Positions 1 to 9,789 of a stretch of DNA of 64,000 bases are shown here, one piece after another. The DNA is from Oleiagrimonas sp. C23AA. GTDB lineage: Bacteria > Pseudomonadota > Gammaproteobacteria > Xanthomonadales > Rhodanobacteraceae. Under the pieces are notes generated by a model that made no database searches, was not told the origin of the DNA, and was given only the letters and a program-made list of their open reading frames with translations. The DNA lies in contig NZ_JAARLY010000005.1 of NCBI RefSeq assembly GCF_011759385.1, positions 62,001 to 126,000 of the forward strand, read 5' to 3'. The translations under genes were made by a program, and so were the position numbers. How positions within the stretch are numbered: position 1 is the first letter of the stretch; every line of letters starts with the position of its first letter.

Positions 1-2
1 TG

Positions 3-983
3 CGTTTCGAGAACGTTGCCGATCCGCAGATCATCAAACCCACCGATGCGATCATCAAACTTGCCGCCACCTGTGTCTGTGGATCGGACCTGTGGCCTTA
101 TCGTGGTCTGCAGCCCCTGGATGGGCCGGCCGCCATGGGACACGAATATTGCGGCGTTGTCGTCGAGGTCGGAAGCGAGGTGAAAAACGTCAAGCCGGGC
201 CAATTCGTGGTCGGCTCGTTTTGTCTGTCCGACAACACCTGCCCGCATTGCCAGTTCGGTTTCCAGTCCTCGTGTGAACAGCGCGAATTCATGACCGGAG
301 CGCAGGCACCATATGCACGCGTCCCACTGGCAGACGGGACCCTGGTAGCCACCGCCGAGATGCCCGACGAGGACCTGATCCCCGGCTTGCTGGCCGCCTC
401 CGATGTGCTGGGTACCGGCTGGTATGCGGCCGATGCCGCTCGCGTTCAGCCCGGCTCCACCGTGGTCGTGGTCGGTGACGGCGCCGTCGGCCTGATGGGG
501 GTGTTGTCCGCCAAGCAAATGGGTGCTGATCGTATTATCGCGATGAGCCGGCACAAGAGCCGTCAGGCGTTGGCGCTGGAGTACGGCGCCACTGACATCA
601 TCTCCGAGCGTGGTGAGGCCGGCGTGGCCCGTATCAAGGAACTGACGCGGGGTGTGGGCGCCGATTCGGTGCTGGAGTGCGTGGGTACGCAGGAGTCGAT
701 GACGCAGGCCATTCAGTGCGCCCGTCCCGGTTCCATGATCGGCTACGTCGGCGTGCCACACGGTGTGCAGTTCGATGGCCAGCAACTTTTCTTCTCGCAG
801 ACGGGCATGCTCGGCGGGCCGGCACCGGTGCGCCGTTTCCTGCCCGACCTGATGGATCTGGTGCTGAAGCGGACCATCGACCCAGGCAAGGTGTTCGACC
901 TGCAGTTGCCACTGGCCGACGTCGCCGAGGGATACCGCGCCATGGACGAGCGACGCGCCATCAAGACACTGCTTCGCGTCTGA
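3..983 (+). CDS. Zinc-dependent alcohol dehydrogenase (MDR superfamily), 5' end outside window
   Basis: The reading frame is open from the first bases, so the N-terminus lies upstream of the window; the ATG at 135 is internal because it encodes the Met of the catalytic-zinc MGHE motif. Visible in order: the catalytic-zinc Cys in CVCGSD, the GHE motif, a four-cysteine structural zinc lobe (C-x5-C-x2-C-x7-C, around nt 220-275), and a Rossmann domain with GDGAVG. Members of this medium-chain family oxidise alcohols or reduce aldehydes with NAD(P). The substrate cannot be read from the sequence. It is followed at 1069 by an esterase gene, which suggests a small detoxification or catabolic group. 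Confidence is high for the family and low for the substrate. Confidence 0.88.
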   Translation, partial: RFENVADPQIIKPTDAIIKLAATCVCGSDLWPYRGLQPLDGPAAMGHEYCGVVVEVGSEVKNVKPGQFVVGSFCLSDNTCPHCQFGFQSSCEQREFMTGAQAPYARVPLADGTLVATAEMPDEDLIPGLLAASDVLGTGWYAADAARVQPGSTVVVVGDGAVGLMGVLSAKQMGADRIIAMSRHKSRQALALEYGATDIISERGEAGVARIKELTRGVGADSVLECVGTQESMTQAIQCARPGSMIGYVGVPHGVQFDGQQLFFSQTGMLGGPAPVRRFLPDLMDLVLKRTIDPGKVFDLQLPLADVAEGYRAMDERRAIKTLLRV

Positions 984-1068
984 TGCCAGTTCCGTGGCGA
1001 TGGCGTGTTGCTGTCGCCACGGTGCCACGCCCGGTGCCCGGGCCTGGGTGTGAGTGAGGACAACCATC

Positions 1069-2769
1069 GTGAACCCATCACATGGTCGAGAAGGCACCAA
1101 CCTGTTGCGAAGAACCCTGCTCAAGGCCACCGCGGGCACGGCATGGCTGGCTGTCAGCACTGGTGGAACTGTCCGCGCTGCGGCGGTACCGGCAGCGCAC
1201 GCCGCGCACCCTGTGGTTCGCACGGCATCAGGCCGCGTGCGGGGCGTCAGCCAGGGGGGTGTAAATCGCTTTCTCGGCATCCCCTATGCGCAAGACATCG
1301 GCGGACGGAACCGCTTTGCCAGGCCGCAGCCGGTAAAACCATGGCAGGGCGTACGCGATGCGTTTCGCTACGCCGATTCGTGCCCGCAGCAGGATACGGG
1401 CGTGGTCGGTCCCACGCCGGTGAGCCCGGCATTTCAGACGCCGTCTTACGTGCATGTCGGCGACAACTGCCTTGCGCTGAATGTGTGGACGCCGACCGAT
1501 ACCCGCCATTCCCACCCGGTGATGGTATGGCTGCACGGTGGAGGCTGGGTCAGTGGCAGCGGATCGTGCGCTATTTATGATGGCGAACGGTTGGCTGGTG
1601 GACATGATGTCACCGTGGTCACGCTCAACCACCGGCTGGGCGCGTCGGGTCTGACGGACCTCTCGCGTGTGCTTGGAGGCGACTTCGCCGACGCATCCAA
1701 TCTGGGCATTCGCGACATCGTGGCTGCACTGGAATGGGTGCGCGACAACATCGCGGCTTTTGGCGGCGATCCGGATCGAGTCACGATCTTCGGGGAGTCG
1801 GGTGGTGGTTGGAAGGTGTCGACCATGTTGGGAGTTCCCGCGGCGAAGGGGCTGTTTCATCGCGCCGTCATCGAGAGCGGGCCGCTGACCCGATTCCTGC
1901 AACCAGGGCAAGCCGATGACGTGGCCAGAAAGGTGCTGCGTGCGCTCGACGTGACGCCCGATACCGCGGAGAAACTGCACACAATCTCCACCAAGGATGT
2001 CATTCGCGCGGAGGCGAGGGTGCTTGCCGATTCGCCCATGTCGATGCAGGTACCGGGCTTTCCAAGCAGCTTCTGGCCAGTGCTGGATGGAGACTTTATT
2101 CGCGCCAACGTGTTCGACCCGCGCGCGGTGCCCAGCAGTCTCGACGTTCCCTTGCTGATCGGACAGAACGGCACCGAATTCACGTTGTTCATGCTTGGCG
2201 ACAAAGCCGCCTACACGCTGGATGCGGCTCAGCTCGAGCGGCGTGTCGCGCATCTGTTCGGCGATAATGCCGCGCTCGACATTTTGCATACGTATCGTCG
2301 CGACTTTCCCGATTACGATCCATCGAGCCTGTGGTTCCGGATTTTTTCCGATTACGGAATGGGCGTGCTCAGCTCGCACATCATGGACCTGCGGGCCGTA
2401 CCTGGAGCCGCTCCGGTGTATGCCTATCGCTTCGATTGGCAGTCGCCAATACTCGCAGGGAAGCTGTATTCCCCGCATACCATCGAAATTCCCTTTGTCT
2501 TCGATAACGTGGTCACGCAAGCCGGAGGCGTGATGACGGGCGGTGGGCGCGAGGCCGCGACACTGGCCCAGACCGTTGCCAGCGCCTGGGCAACATTCGC
2601 GCGCACAGGCGTGCCGCGGGCAGAGGGGTTGCCTGATTGGCCCGCTTTCTCGAGTGCCGATCGTGCCAGCATGCACATCGACACTGTGAGCCGCATCGGC
2701 CCCTACATGGACCAGGATATGCTGGAGCTGTTCCACGCCAAGCTATGGAAGCAGGCTGGACTGGCGTGA
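1069..2769 (+). CDS. Type B carboxylesterase with probable Tat signal
   Basis: Alpha/beta-hydrolase of the carboxylesterase/cholinesterase type, about 566 residues, the normal family length. The N-terminus has twin arginines (LLRRTLLKATAG) followed by a hydrophobic stretch ending at Ala-rich residues, so Tat-dependent periplasmic export is likely. The nucleophile elbow is GESGGG (serine nucleophile; the family usually has GESAGG), the oxyanion strand is LHGGGW, the acidic residue is probably the Glu of GQNGTEF, and the catalytic His lies in PHTIEIPFVF. Start choice: GTG at 1069 has GAGGA eight bases upstream; the GTG at 1054 in the same frame has a poorer site. The physiological ester is unknown. 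Confidence 0.85.
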   Translation: MNPSHGREGTNLLRRTLLKATAGTAWLAVSTGGTVRAAAVPAAHAAHPVVRTASGRVRGVSQGGVNRFLGIPYAQDIGGRNRFARPQPVKPWQGVRDAFRYADSCPQQDTGVVGPTPVSPAFQTPSYVHVGDNCLALNVWTPTDTRHSHPVMVWLHGGGWVSGSGSCAIYDGERLAGGHDVTVVTLNHRLGASGLTDLSRVLGGDFADASNLGIRDIVAALEWVRDNIAAFGGDPDRVTIFGESGGGWKVSTMLGVPAAKGLFHRAVIESGPLTRFLQPGQADDVARKVLRALDVTPDTAEKLHTISTKDVIRAEARVLADSPMSMQVPGFPSSFWPVLDGDFIRANVFDPRAVPSSLDVPLLIGQNGTEFTLFMLGDKAAYTLDAAQLERRVAHLFGDNAALDILHTYRRDFPDYDPSSLWFRIFSDYGMGVLSSHIMDLRAVPGAAPVYAYRFDWQSPILAGKLYSPHTIEIPFVFDNVVTQAGGVMTGGGREAATLAQTVASAWATFARTGVPRAEGLPDWPAFSSADRASMHIDTVSRIGPYMDQDMLELFHAKLWKQAGLA

Positions 2770-3058
2770 GCCTCTCATGTGCCAGGCATGACGCATATGC
2801 TCCGGTCACTGCCGGCGGCCCGATCCGGAATGGCCATGCACGCAGATCGTCTGACCCCCTGGCACGAAAGCGGTCTTGGAATGGAGTGCCTTCCTGCCAT
2901 GCCGGTGGCACGGATAGAGGCATGTGGTGTATGTGCCCGACATGGTCCGCACGGCCGTCAGAGACACTTCTGCCATGGTCGTGATGACCGGACGGCGGAA
3001 CCCCGCTATGGTGATTTCATCAACCAACAAGGCAACCGCCAGAAGAGGTGGGACAGCT

Positions 3059-3577
3059 ATGGAACTGCACATCAACGGCAAGACCTATTCCGTCCAGTCC
3101 GAGGGCGATACGCCTTTGCTGTGGGTGATCCGTGACGAACTGGGCCTGACCGGGACCAAGTACGGCTGCGGCATCGCTCAATGTGGCGCCTGCTCGGTGC
3201 TGGTGGACGGCGAAGTGATGCGTTCATGCGTAACGCCTGTCGAGGGGGTGAAAGGCAGGAACATCACTACTATCGAAGGGGTCGAGGAAGATCCCATTGG
3301 CCAGCGCGTGGTCGCCGCCTGGGTCGAGCATCAGGTGCCCCAATGCGGTTACTGCCAGTCTGGGCAGGTGATGGCGGCCACCTCGCTGCTCAAGCAAACG
3401 CCGCAGCCCAGTGAGGCGCAGATCGCCGCCTCCATGACCAACCTCTGCCGTTGCGGCACCTACAACGCAATCAGTGCCGCCGTGCAGGACCTGGCAGGCG
3501 GTGGACCTTCTGCCGCGGCCGAAAAGGCGCGGATGCAGGCGGCTACCGCCGCCAATGGCCGGGGGATGCGGTCATGA
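3059..3577 (+). CDS. Molybdenum hydroxylase small subunit, two [2Fe-2S] clusters (IorA-like)
   Basis: A protein of 172 residues with the two-domain layout of the small subunit of isoquinoline 1-oxidoreductase-type aldehyde dehydrogenases. The plant-type ferredoxin motif CGIAQCGAC plus a later Cys comes first. The all-helical second-cluster domain follows with CGYCQSGQ and CRCGTY. It should pass electrons from the molybdenum cofactor in the product of the next gene to a cytochrome c. ATG at 3059 is preceded by GAGGTGG at good spacing; the longer frame upstream has no ribosome-binding site. Its stop overlaps the next start (ATGA at 3574), so translation is coupled. Confidence 0.9.
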   Translation: MELHINGKTYSVQSEGDTPLLWVIRDELGLTGTKYGCGIAQCGACSVLVDGEVMRSCVTPVEGVKGRNITTIEGVEEDPIGQRVVAAWVEHQVPQCGYCQSGQVMAATSLLKQTPQPSEAQIAASMTNLCRCGTYNAISAAVQDLAGGGPSAAAEKARMQAATAANGRGMRS

Positions 3578-5838
3578 GCCAGTCGACCGATATCAACGGA
3601 CACAACGAGACGTTCCCGACCGACGAGACCCCGACCAATATTTCCCGGCGACGTTTCCTGCTGGCCTCGGCGGGCGTTGCCGCCGGTGCGCTGGTGCTGG
3701 GCTTCGGCCTGCCGCTTGATACGGCGCGAGCAAGGGGTGCCACGGCAGCGGCTGGATCGCCGCCGAGGGTACCGGCATTTCTCGAGATCCGACCGGACGG
3801 CGGCATTCGCCTGCAAAGCCCTTTCAATGAAGGTGGACAGGGAATCTTCACCGCCATGGCGCAGATCGTCGGCGAGGAGCTGGACGCCGATCCGACCCAT
3901 TTCCTGGTCGAGAACGCGCCGCCCGGCAAGCAATACACCGTGATGAGCAACGGCATGCGCATCACCGGTGGCAGCATGTCGGTACGCTTTGGCTACACCG
4001 CGATGCGCCGAATTGGCGCGCTGGCTCGTATGATGCTGCTGCAGGCTGCGGCACATCAGTGGGGTATTGCGGTCGGCGAGCTGACCACCGAGCCTGGACG
4101 CGTAATACACAAGGCCTCCGGCAAGAGTCTTGATTACGGGCAGCTGGCGCCGCATGCGATGGCACTGGCCGTGCCTGATGCAGACAGCGTCAAGCTCAAG
4201 GACCCCGGCCAGTTCCGCTGGATCGGCAAGCCGGTCAAGCGCGTGGACGTCTACGACAAATCCACCGGTCGGGTCGAGTACACCATCGATACGCGCGTGG
4301 ACGGCATGCTGCAGGCAGCGGTGCAGCATGCACCGCGACTGGGCATGACGGTTGGCCGCATTCGCAACGAGGCGCAGATAAAGGCGATGAAAGGCGTGCA
4401 CTCGGTGCACATCCTGGACGGCGCGGTGGCCGTGGTCGCCGAACGCTGGTGGAACGCCAAACGGGCCGCGGAAACGGCGCAAGTGGACTGGCAGGAACCC
4501 AAGCCGGACCCCTCGGCGCGACACATGCCGACGGACTTCTCCACCAAGTCCTATCGCGAACATTTGGCCAATGCTTCCGGTGATGGCGAGACCGCCGAAT
4601 CGAAGGGCCATGTCGGTGACGCCCTCAAGGGCGCGCAAACCGTGGTCAACGCTACCTATTCCAGCCAGTACGTTCACCACGCGCAGCTGGAGCCGCCCTC
4701 GGCCCTGGCGCACTTTCACGACGATGGCACACTGGAAATCTGGCTGCCGAATCAGGCGCCGGACATGTTCCTGGCCGATATCGCCAAGCGGGCCGGTGTC
4801 GATGCGGACAAGATCATCCTGCACTCGCCAATGCTGGGCGGCTTTTTCGGGCGGCACTTCCTGTATGGGCCGGGCAATCCGTATATGCAGGCCGTACAGC
4901 TGGCCAAGGCCACCGGTCGGCCGATCAAGCTTATCTGGAGCCGTGAAGAAGAATTCCTGCGCGACCCCATGCGGCCCATGGCCGTGGTGAAATTTCGCGG
5001 CGGCCTGGACGCCAACGGCATGCCCGTGGCACTGGAAGCGATCAGCGCCACCGAAGGCCCCACCGAGGGCATTGCCAACCAGCGCTCCAAGAAAAAAGTC
5101 GATGACAGCGCGGTGGAGGGTCTGACAGGCAAGGCCTATGCCATTCCGAACCGGCGCATTGCCCAGCTATATGTGAAGACGCCCGCGATGCTCGCCTACT
5201 GGCGATCAGTGGGCCACTCGATGAACGATTTTCTCTACGAGACGTTTCTTGACGAGCTGGCCGACAAGGGCGGACAGGATCCCTTCGAGCTGCGCATGAA
5301 GCTGCTCAAGGGCAACCAGCGCCTAACGCACCTGCTTCAAGCCGTCGCCGAGCTGGCCGGAGGTTGGAAGCGCGGCCCATTCACGGCCGCCGATGGCAGC
5401 CGGCGGGCCCGAGGCGTGGCCATGGCCTCGCCATTTGGCAGTCAGACCGCCGCCATCGCTGAGGTTTCCCTCGAAAACGGTCAGGTGCGAGTCCACGATA
5501 TTTGGCAGGCGGTCGATCCGGGCAGCATCGTCAATCCGGCGATCATCGATGCGCAGGTTGCCGGTGCCACGGCGTTGGGCTTGTCCGAGGTGCTGCTGGA
5601 GGAGGCCGTGTACGAGAACGGTCAACCCAGGGCGCGCAATTACGACATGTATCCGATCCTGCCACCGGATCGCATGCCGAAGGTGCACGCGCGCATCGTG
5701 GAAAGCGGCGCCAAGATGGGCGGCATCGGCGAACCGCCATTGCCGGCCACGCCGCCGGCCGTGGCCAATGCCGTGTCGCATCTGACCGGGCAGCGCATTC
5801 GCAGCATGCCCCTGTCGCAGTATGACTTCAGTGCCTGA
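3574..5838 (+). CDS. Molybdopterin-binding large subunit, xanthine dehydrogenase family (IorB-like)
   Basis: A protein of 754 residues. It begins with a Tat signal (SRRRFLLASAGVAAGA), so the folded cofactor-loaded subunit should be exported to the periplasm, with its [2Fe-2S] partner presumably carried along. The body matches the aldehyde oxidase/xanthine dehydrogenase molybdopterin domain duplicated as in the IorB type, with the GGFFGRH loop near the cofactor and a C-terminal GGIGEPPLP containing the catalytic-Glu motif typical of these hydroxylases. It forms an operon with the small subunit upstream (4-bp overlap) and a c-type cytochrome downstream, a standard periplasmic aldehyde or N-heterocycle oxidising complex. 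The substrate is not deducible. Confidence 0.9.
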   Translation: MSQSTDINGHNETFPTDETPTNISRRRFLLASAGVAAGALVLGFGLPLDTARARGATAAAGSPPRVPAFLEIRPDGGIRLQSPFNEGGQGIFTAMAQIVGEELDADPTHFLVENAPPGKQYTVMSNGMRITGGSMSVRFGYTAMRRIGALARMMLLQAAAHQWGIAVGELTTEPGRVIHKASGKSLDYGQLAPHAMALAVPDADSVKLKDPGQFRWIGKPVKRVDVYDKSTGRVEYTIDTRVDGMLQAAVQHAPRLGMTVGRIRNEAQIKAMKGVHSVHILDGAVAVVAERWWNAKRAAETAQVDWQEPKPDPSARHMPTDFSTKSYREHLANASGDGETAESKGHVGDALKGAQTVVNATYSSQYVHHAQLEPPSALAHFHDDGTLEIWLPNQAPDMFLADIAKRAGVDADKIILHSPMLGGFFGRHFLYGPGNPYMQAVQLAKATGRPIKLIWSREEEFLRDPMRPMAVVKFRGGLDANGMPVALEAISATEGPTEGIANQRSKKKVDDSAVEGLTGKAYAIPNRRIAQLYVKTPAMLAYWRSVGHSMNDFLYETFLDELADKGGQDPFELRMKLLKGNQRLTHLLQAVAELAGGWKRGPFTAADGSRRARGVAMASPFGSQTAAIAEVSLENGQVRVHDIWQAVDPGSIVNPAIIDAQVAGATALGLSEVLLEEAVYENGQPRARNYDMYPILPPDRMPKVHARIVESGAKMGGIGEPPLPATPPAVANAVSHLTGQRIRSMPLSQYDFSA

Positions 5839-5874
5839 CGCCACCCCAACCTGACGAACCGCACCCAAGGAGCC

Positions 5875-7260
5875 ATGTCGCCGATGAGCAAGCGCCGATA
5901 CCGGAAAATCCTCGCTATTGTGGGAGCGGCCCTGGCGGTGGTGATCGCTGCCACCACATGGTTTGTCAACCGCAAGCCCGGTTCGCCTTTCGACGGTGTC
6001 AGCGCCAGCACCTCACCTTCGAAGGCGTTGATTGAGCGCGGCCGCTACGTGGCCCGGCTCGCCGATTGCGTGGCCTGCCACAGCACGCCGCATGGCAAGC
6101 CATTCGCCGGCGGACTGGAGATGTCCACGCCTCTGGGCTCGATCTACACCACCAACATCACTCCGGACAAGGCCACCGGTATCGGCGGGTACAGTCTGGC
6201 CGACTTCGCCAGGGCGCTGCGCCACGGCGTGGCAGGCGATGGCCACCGTCTGTATCCGGCCATGCCGTTTCCCTCCTACGCCAAGCTGGATGATGCCGAT
6301 GTGCGCGCGCTGTACGCGTATTTCATGCATGCCGTTCGTCCCCAGCGTCAGCCAGATCGCAAAAGCGACATCGCCTGGCCGATGAACATGCGCTGGCCAC
6401 TCGCGCTGTGGAGTGCGGTATTCACCGATGGCGGGACCTACCAGCGCAATGCGGCGCCGGCAGGCGTCGACGCCACGTTGTGGAATCGTGGCGCTTATAT
6501 CGTGCAGGGACCGGGGCACTGCGGCAGTTGCCATACGCCACGTGGTGCGGTGATGAATGAGAAGGCCTATGACGGCAGCAGCCGGCAATACCTGGCTGGC
6601 GCGCTACTGGATGGCTGGTACGCGCCCAGTCTGCGCGGTGATGTGAATATCGGTCTGGGCCGCTGGAGCCAAGCCGACATCGTGCGTTTTCTCAGAGAAG
6701 GCCGCAACGCGCACGCGGTGGTCTACGGCTCCATGACCGACGCGTACAACAACTCCACGCAGTTCATGAGCGATGCCGACCTGAAGGCAATTGCCGTTTA
6801 CCTGAAATCGCTGCCAGGCAACCCGAAGCAGGATGGCCCACCGTGGCAGTACCAGGACACGCCGAACCCGGCGCTGGGTTCCGGAGCGCATCCACAGGCA
6901 GCCGGGGCACGCCTCTATTTGGCCAAGTGCGGCTTCTGCCATGGCCGCGACGGACGCGGGCAGGGCACATGGATCCCGCCGTTGGCCGGCTCCGTGGCCT
7001 CCATGAGCCGTCATGATGCGTCGGCCATCAATATCACCCTGAATGGCTCGACCCATATCGTTGCGCAGGGCGTCCCCGATGGCTATCGCATGCCCGCATT
7101 CCGCCACCAGCTCTCCGATCGGGACGTCGCCGAGGTGCTCAGTTTCATCCGCACGTCGTGGGGTAACCGCGGTGGTTCGGTCAAGCCGCAGGACGTGAAG
7201 AAACTGCGTCAACGCACCAACCCGGCAAGCAGTGACGTCATCATCCTGCAGATGCGCTGA
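5875..7260 (+). CDS. Tri-haem c-type cytochrome, electron acceptor of the molybdenum hydroxylase
   Basis: A protein of 461 residues with one N-terminal membrane segment (about residues 11-27) and three haem-binding CXXCH motifs: CVACH, CGSCH and CGFCH. This is the layout of the cytochrome subunit of membrane-bound alcohol and aldehyde dehydrogenases (AdhB-like). It should take electrons from the preceding IorAB-like complex to the quinone pool or an oxidase. The start is uncertain: AAGGAG at 5867 lies only two bases before ATG 5875 and eleven before ATG 5884, so the second may be the real start; the protein differs by three residues. It is the last gene of the operon. Confidence 0.88.
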   Translation: MSPMSKRRYRKILAIVGAALAVVIAATTWFVNRKPGSPFDGVSASTSPSKALIERGRYVARLADCVACHSTPHGKPFAGGLEMSTPLGSIYTTNITPDKATGIGGYSLADFARALRHGVAGDGHRLYPAMPFPSYAKLDDADVRALYAYFMHAVRPQRQPDRKSDIAWPMNMRWPLALWSAVFTDGGTYQRNAAPAGVDATLWNRGAYIVQGPGHCGSCHTPRGAVMNEKAYDGSSRQYLAGALLDGWYAPSLRGDVNIGLGRWSQADIVRFLREGRNAHAVVYGSMTDAYNNSTQFMSDADLKAIAVYLKSLPGNPKQDGPPWQYQDTPNPALGSGAHPQAAGARLYLAKCGFCHGRDGRGQGTWIPPLAGSVASMSRHDASAINITLNGSTHIVAQGVPDGYRMPAFRHQLSDRDVAEVLSFIRTSWGNRGGSVKPQDVKKLRQRTNPASSDVIILQMR

Positions 7261-7609
7261 CAGGTAACGCGGCGCGGTCACTGCACGTTTCCCGGCGGGG
7301 CGGGCCGTGCTCGCTGAAAAGCGGGAAAGACGAGTGTATTGACGCAACTCTCCGGCCAGCGTGGTCTGACCGCGTGGCCCGTACCTCCACGCCATCGCTG
7401 GTCAGCCGCTGCGCTCACGATTCACCAGCGGCACGTTTGATCGCGCGATGGACAGTCAGGCCTTAGCGAGCGGCCACGCCTTTCATTAGCCAGTCTTATA
7501 TAGCATTTAAGAATACATTAGCTAGTCGCATTGCTCCTGGCGAGCGACACTGTATGAGTCCCATCGATCCATGGTCGATGACCCCACCTGCTGTAGGAGG
7601 AGACTCAAC
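7261..7609. other. Intergenic region between the cytochrome operon and the SDR gene
   Basis: No credible gene in either strand. The last 120 bases before the SDR gene turn AT-richer (around 7495-7525), the likely site of its promoter. An AGGAGGAG ribosome-binding site lies just before the start at 7610. No repeat or strong terminator hairpin was recognised. Confidence 0.5.
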
Positions 7610-8377
7610 ATGAGCGTCAGCTACGATTTCAGTGGTCAGGTCGCAATGGTGACTGGCGCCGCATCCGGCATGGGCTTGGCGACGGCGCGCGCGTTCGCCG
7701 AAGCCGGCGCGGCCGTGACCCTCACCGATATCAACGCCCAAGGTCTTGATGCGGCGACCCAGGATCTATCGGCCGCAGGACATCAGGTCATCGGACTGGC
7801 CGGTGATATCCGCGACGAGGCCCACGTCAAGTCCGTCGTCGAACAGACAGTGAAGACGTTTGGACGTCTGGATGCGGCGTTCAATAACGCCGGCATCCAG
7901 AGTCAGGCCGTGGAAACTGCCGATGTGCCCAGCGACGTGTTCGATCGCATCAATGCGATCAACCTGCGTGGCGTATGGCTAGGCATGAAATACCAACTGC
8001 TGCAGATGCGCGCGCAGGGCAGCGGGGCCATCGTCAACAACTCGTCTCTTGGTGGCCTGGTTGGTGTTCCGGGGCGTGCTGCCTACCACGCGGCCAAGCA
8101 CGGCCTGATCGGTCTGACCAAAAGCGCCGGTCTGGAGTATGCCGCGCGGGGAATACGCGTCAATGCCATCTGCCCCGGCATCGTGGAAACCCCCATGGTC
8201 GCCGACATGCTGAAGGGCGAGACGGCGGTCATGAACGACATGCTCAAGGACGTGCCCATGGCAAGGCTCGGCAAGGCTCAGGAAGTCGCCGATGCGGTTC
8301 TATGGCTGTGCAGCCCTGGCGCCAGTTTCATTGTGGGTGCCGCGCTTCCCGTCGATGGGGGCTATACCGCTCGCTGA
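7610..8377 (+). CDS. Short-chain dehydrogenase/reductase (classical SDR)
   Basis: A protein of 255 residues, the standard classical-SDR length. It has the TGAASGMG cofactor glycine motif, an acidic residue after the second strand (TDIN, favouring NAD), NNAG, a catalytic Ser in NNSSLGG, the YHAAK catalytic Tyr/Lys pair and PGIVETPM. These enzymes reversibly oxidise a hydroxyl group. The start is ATG 7610 because of an excellent AGGAGGAG site; the longer frame from 7571 has none. A CMD-family gene follows 62 bases downstream and may be co-transcribed. The substrate is unknown. Confidence 0.88.
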   Translation: MSVSYDFSGQVAMVTGAASGMGLATARAFAEAGAAVTLTDINAQGLDAATQDLSAAGHQVIGLAGDIRDEAHVKSVVEQTVKTFGRLDAAFNNAGIQSQAVETADVPSDVFDRINAINLRGVWLGMKYQLLQMRAQGSGAIVNNSSLGGLVGVPGRAAYHAAKHGLIGLTKSAGLEYAARGIRVNAICPGIVETPMVADMLKGETAVMNDMLKDVPMARLGKAQEVADAVLWLCSPGASFIVGAALPVDGGYTAR

Positions 8378-8439
8378 AAAACACGTGGAAAAGCCCATTC
8401 AGATGATGGCGCAACGGCTATCGTCAGCATGAGAAACCG

Positions 8440-9246
8440 ATGGAGAAAATCACCATGATCGCTACCCGCTCCGGCAAGGTCAGTCACAAGCGCCGCATGG
8501 TCTTCGCACTGGCCATTCTGCTTACCGCTATGGGATGCCACGCGATGCCTTCCACCTCCACACAGGACACCCATGACATGAGCAATACATCTATCTCCTC
8601 GGACACGCTTTCCGCCCGCCAGCAGGCCATTATTCCCATCGCCGCCTTTGCCGCCGCGGGGCATCTTGATGCGCTGAAAAAGGCCCTGAACGACGGACTC
8701 GATGCTGGCCTGACCGTCAGTGATGCGCGGGAAATTCTGGTGCAGACCTATGCCTACGCGGGCTTTCCACGCAGCCTGAACGCCCTTGGGCAACTGATGA
8801 AGGTGCTGGAGGCTCGCAAGCAGCGGGGTATCGAAGATGCCCCCGGCCGGGCGCCCAGCCACCCCATTCCGACCGGCGAGGCGCTGCTCGCCGCGGGCAC
8901 GGCCAATCAGACCAGGTTGTCCGGTGGACCGGTCAAGGGCCCCTTGTTCGACTTCGCCCCAGCTATCGACCAATACCTCAAGACGCACCTGTTCGGTGAC
9001 ATTTTCGAGCGAGACAACGTCGACTGGAAAGACCGTGAGATCGCTACCGTGGCGATGCTGTCAGCCTTGCCCGGCGTCGAGCCGCAGGTACAGGCGCACA
9101 TGCGCATCAGCATGAACGTCGGCCTGAGCAAGGGCCAGCTGCAGCAGCTCAGCCAGGTGCTGGCCGACCGCGTGACTCCCGATGCCGGCCAGCGTGCGCG
9201 CCAGGCACTGGAACAGCAGCTCGACTCTCAACAGGACGCCGGCTGA
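8440..9246 (+). CDS. Carboxymuconolactone decarboxylase-family protein, probable lipoprotein
   Basis: About 268 residues. After a hydrophobic stretch (MVFALAILLTAMGC) there is a lipobox-like LTAMGC, so the protein is probably a lipoprotein. Two CMD-like helical repeats follow: one near residues 60-120 (ARQQAIIPIAAFAAAG...), the second near 180-255 (WKDREIATVAMLSALPG). The catalytic CxxC of AhpD-type members is absent, so peroxidase activity is unlikely; related proteins are annotated as CMD-family proteins of unknown substrate. ATG 8455 has GGAG eight bases upstream and is an equally good start, five residues shorter. It sits behind the SDR gene, suggesting a shared pathway. Confidence 0.75.
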   Translation: MEKITMIATRSGKVSHKRRMVFALAILLTAMGCHAMPSTSTQDTHDMSNTSISSDTLSARQQAIIPIAAFAAAGHLDALKKALNDGLDAGLTVSDAREILVQTYAYAGFPRSLNALGQLMKVLEARKQRGIEDAPGRAPSHPIPTGEALLAAGTANQTRLSGGPVKGPLFDFAPAIDQYLKTHLFGDIFERDNVDWKDREIATVAMLSALPGVEPQVQAHMRISMNVGLSKGQLQQLSQVLADRVTPDAGQRARQALEQQLDSQQDAG

Positions 9247-9789
9247 CCTGCGCCAGAGGTAGGCTCCGCTTGTCAACAGGCGTCTGTGCCGGCGGCAGAT
9301 CTTTCCGCCGGCAGACACGACATCGCCCGCGCCGCAGGTCGTTGCCTTGCCGCCTTTCCCGCCGTGGCCGGGAATATTGTCTACCCGCTGTAGCTCAGTC
9401 CTCGGGCTGAAACCAGGACATGGGAGTCCCGCACGCGACTTGCCTCAAGGCCGGCCGTTGGTCCGTGCGTGATTCCCCCCGGCGGAATTGGTGTGTTCTG
9501 CCATCCCGCTTTCCCCACGCCAACCAGAATAGATGCCAGCTCTCTTCGGGCATGCCCTCATGGTTTTTTTTTGATCCTCTGACCCACAAGGCGCCGTATC
9601 ATTCATGCCATGCACCCATAGATTTGCCTGACATGCGACCCCCGAGCGAATCTGATCGTCACTTGCGCACTCGGGGTCCGGACGCATTCGAACAGATACG
9701 GCGTGGTGAAGTGATGCTACGCCGCTTTCGCTGCCGGCCGCCTGCCATCATGTTCACTAGGCTCGCATCATGGCCGTTTACCTTTATTA
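9247..9789. other. Intergenic region downstream of two convergent genes
   Basis: Lies between the stop of the CMD gene and the stop of the minus-strand response regulator. Open frames here lack ribosome-binding sites and look like chance frames of GC-rich DNA. A CCCCGAG/CTCGGGG pair (about 9640-9678, long loop) could be a weak hairpin. Nothing else was recognised. Confidence 0.4.

Noticed and set aside
1228..2736. Long minus-strand frame opposite the carboxylesterase
   Set aside because: A shadow frame of GC-rich coding DNA; low-complexity Arg/His-rich product, no ribosome-binding site, and the plus strand has a clear hydrolase.
9385..9430. TAGCTCAG-like stretch resembling a tRNA D-arm
   Set aside because: No acceptor stem, anticodon arm or T-arm could be built around it.
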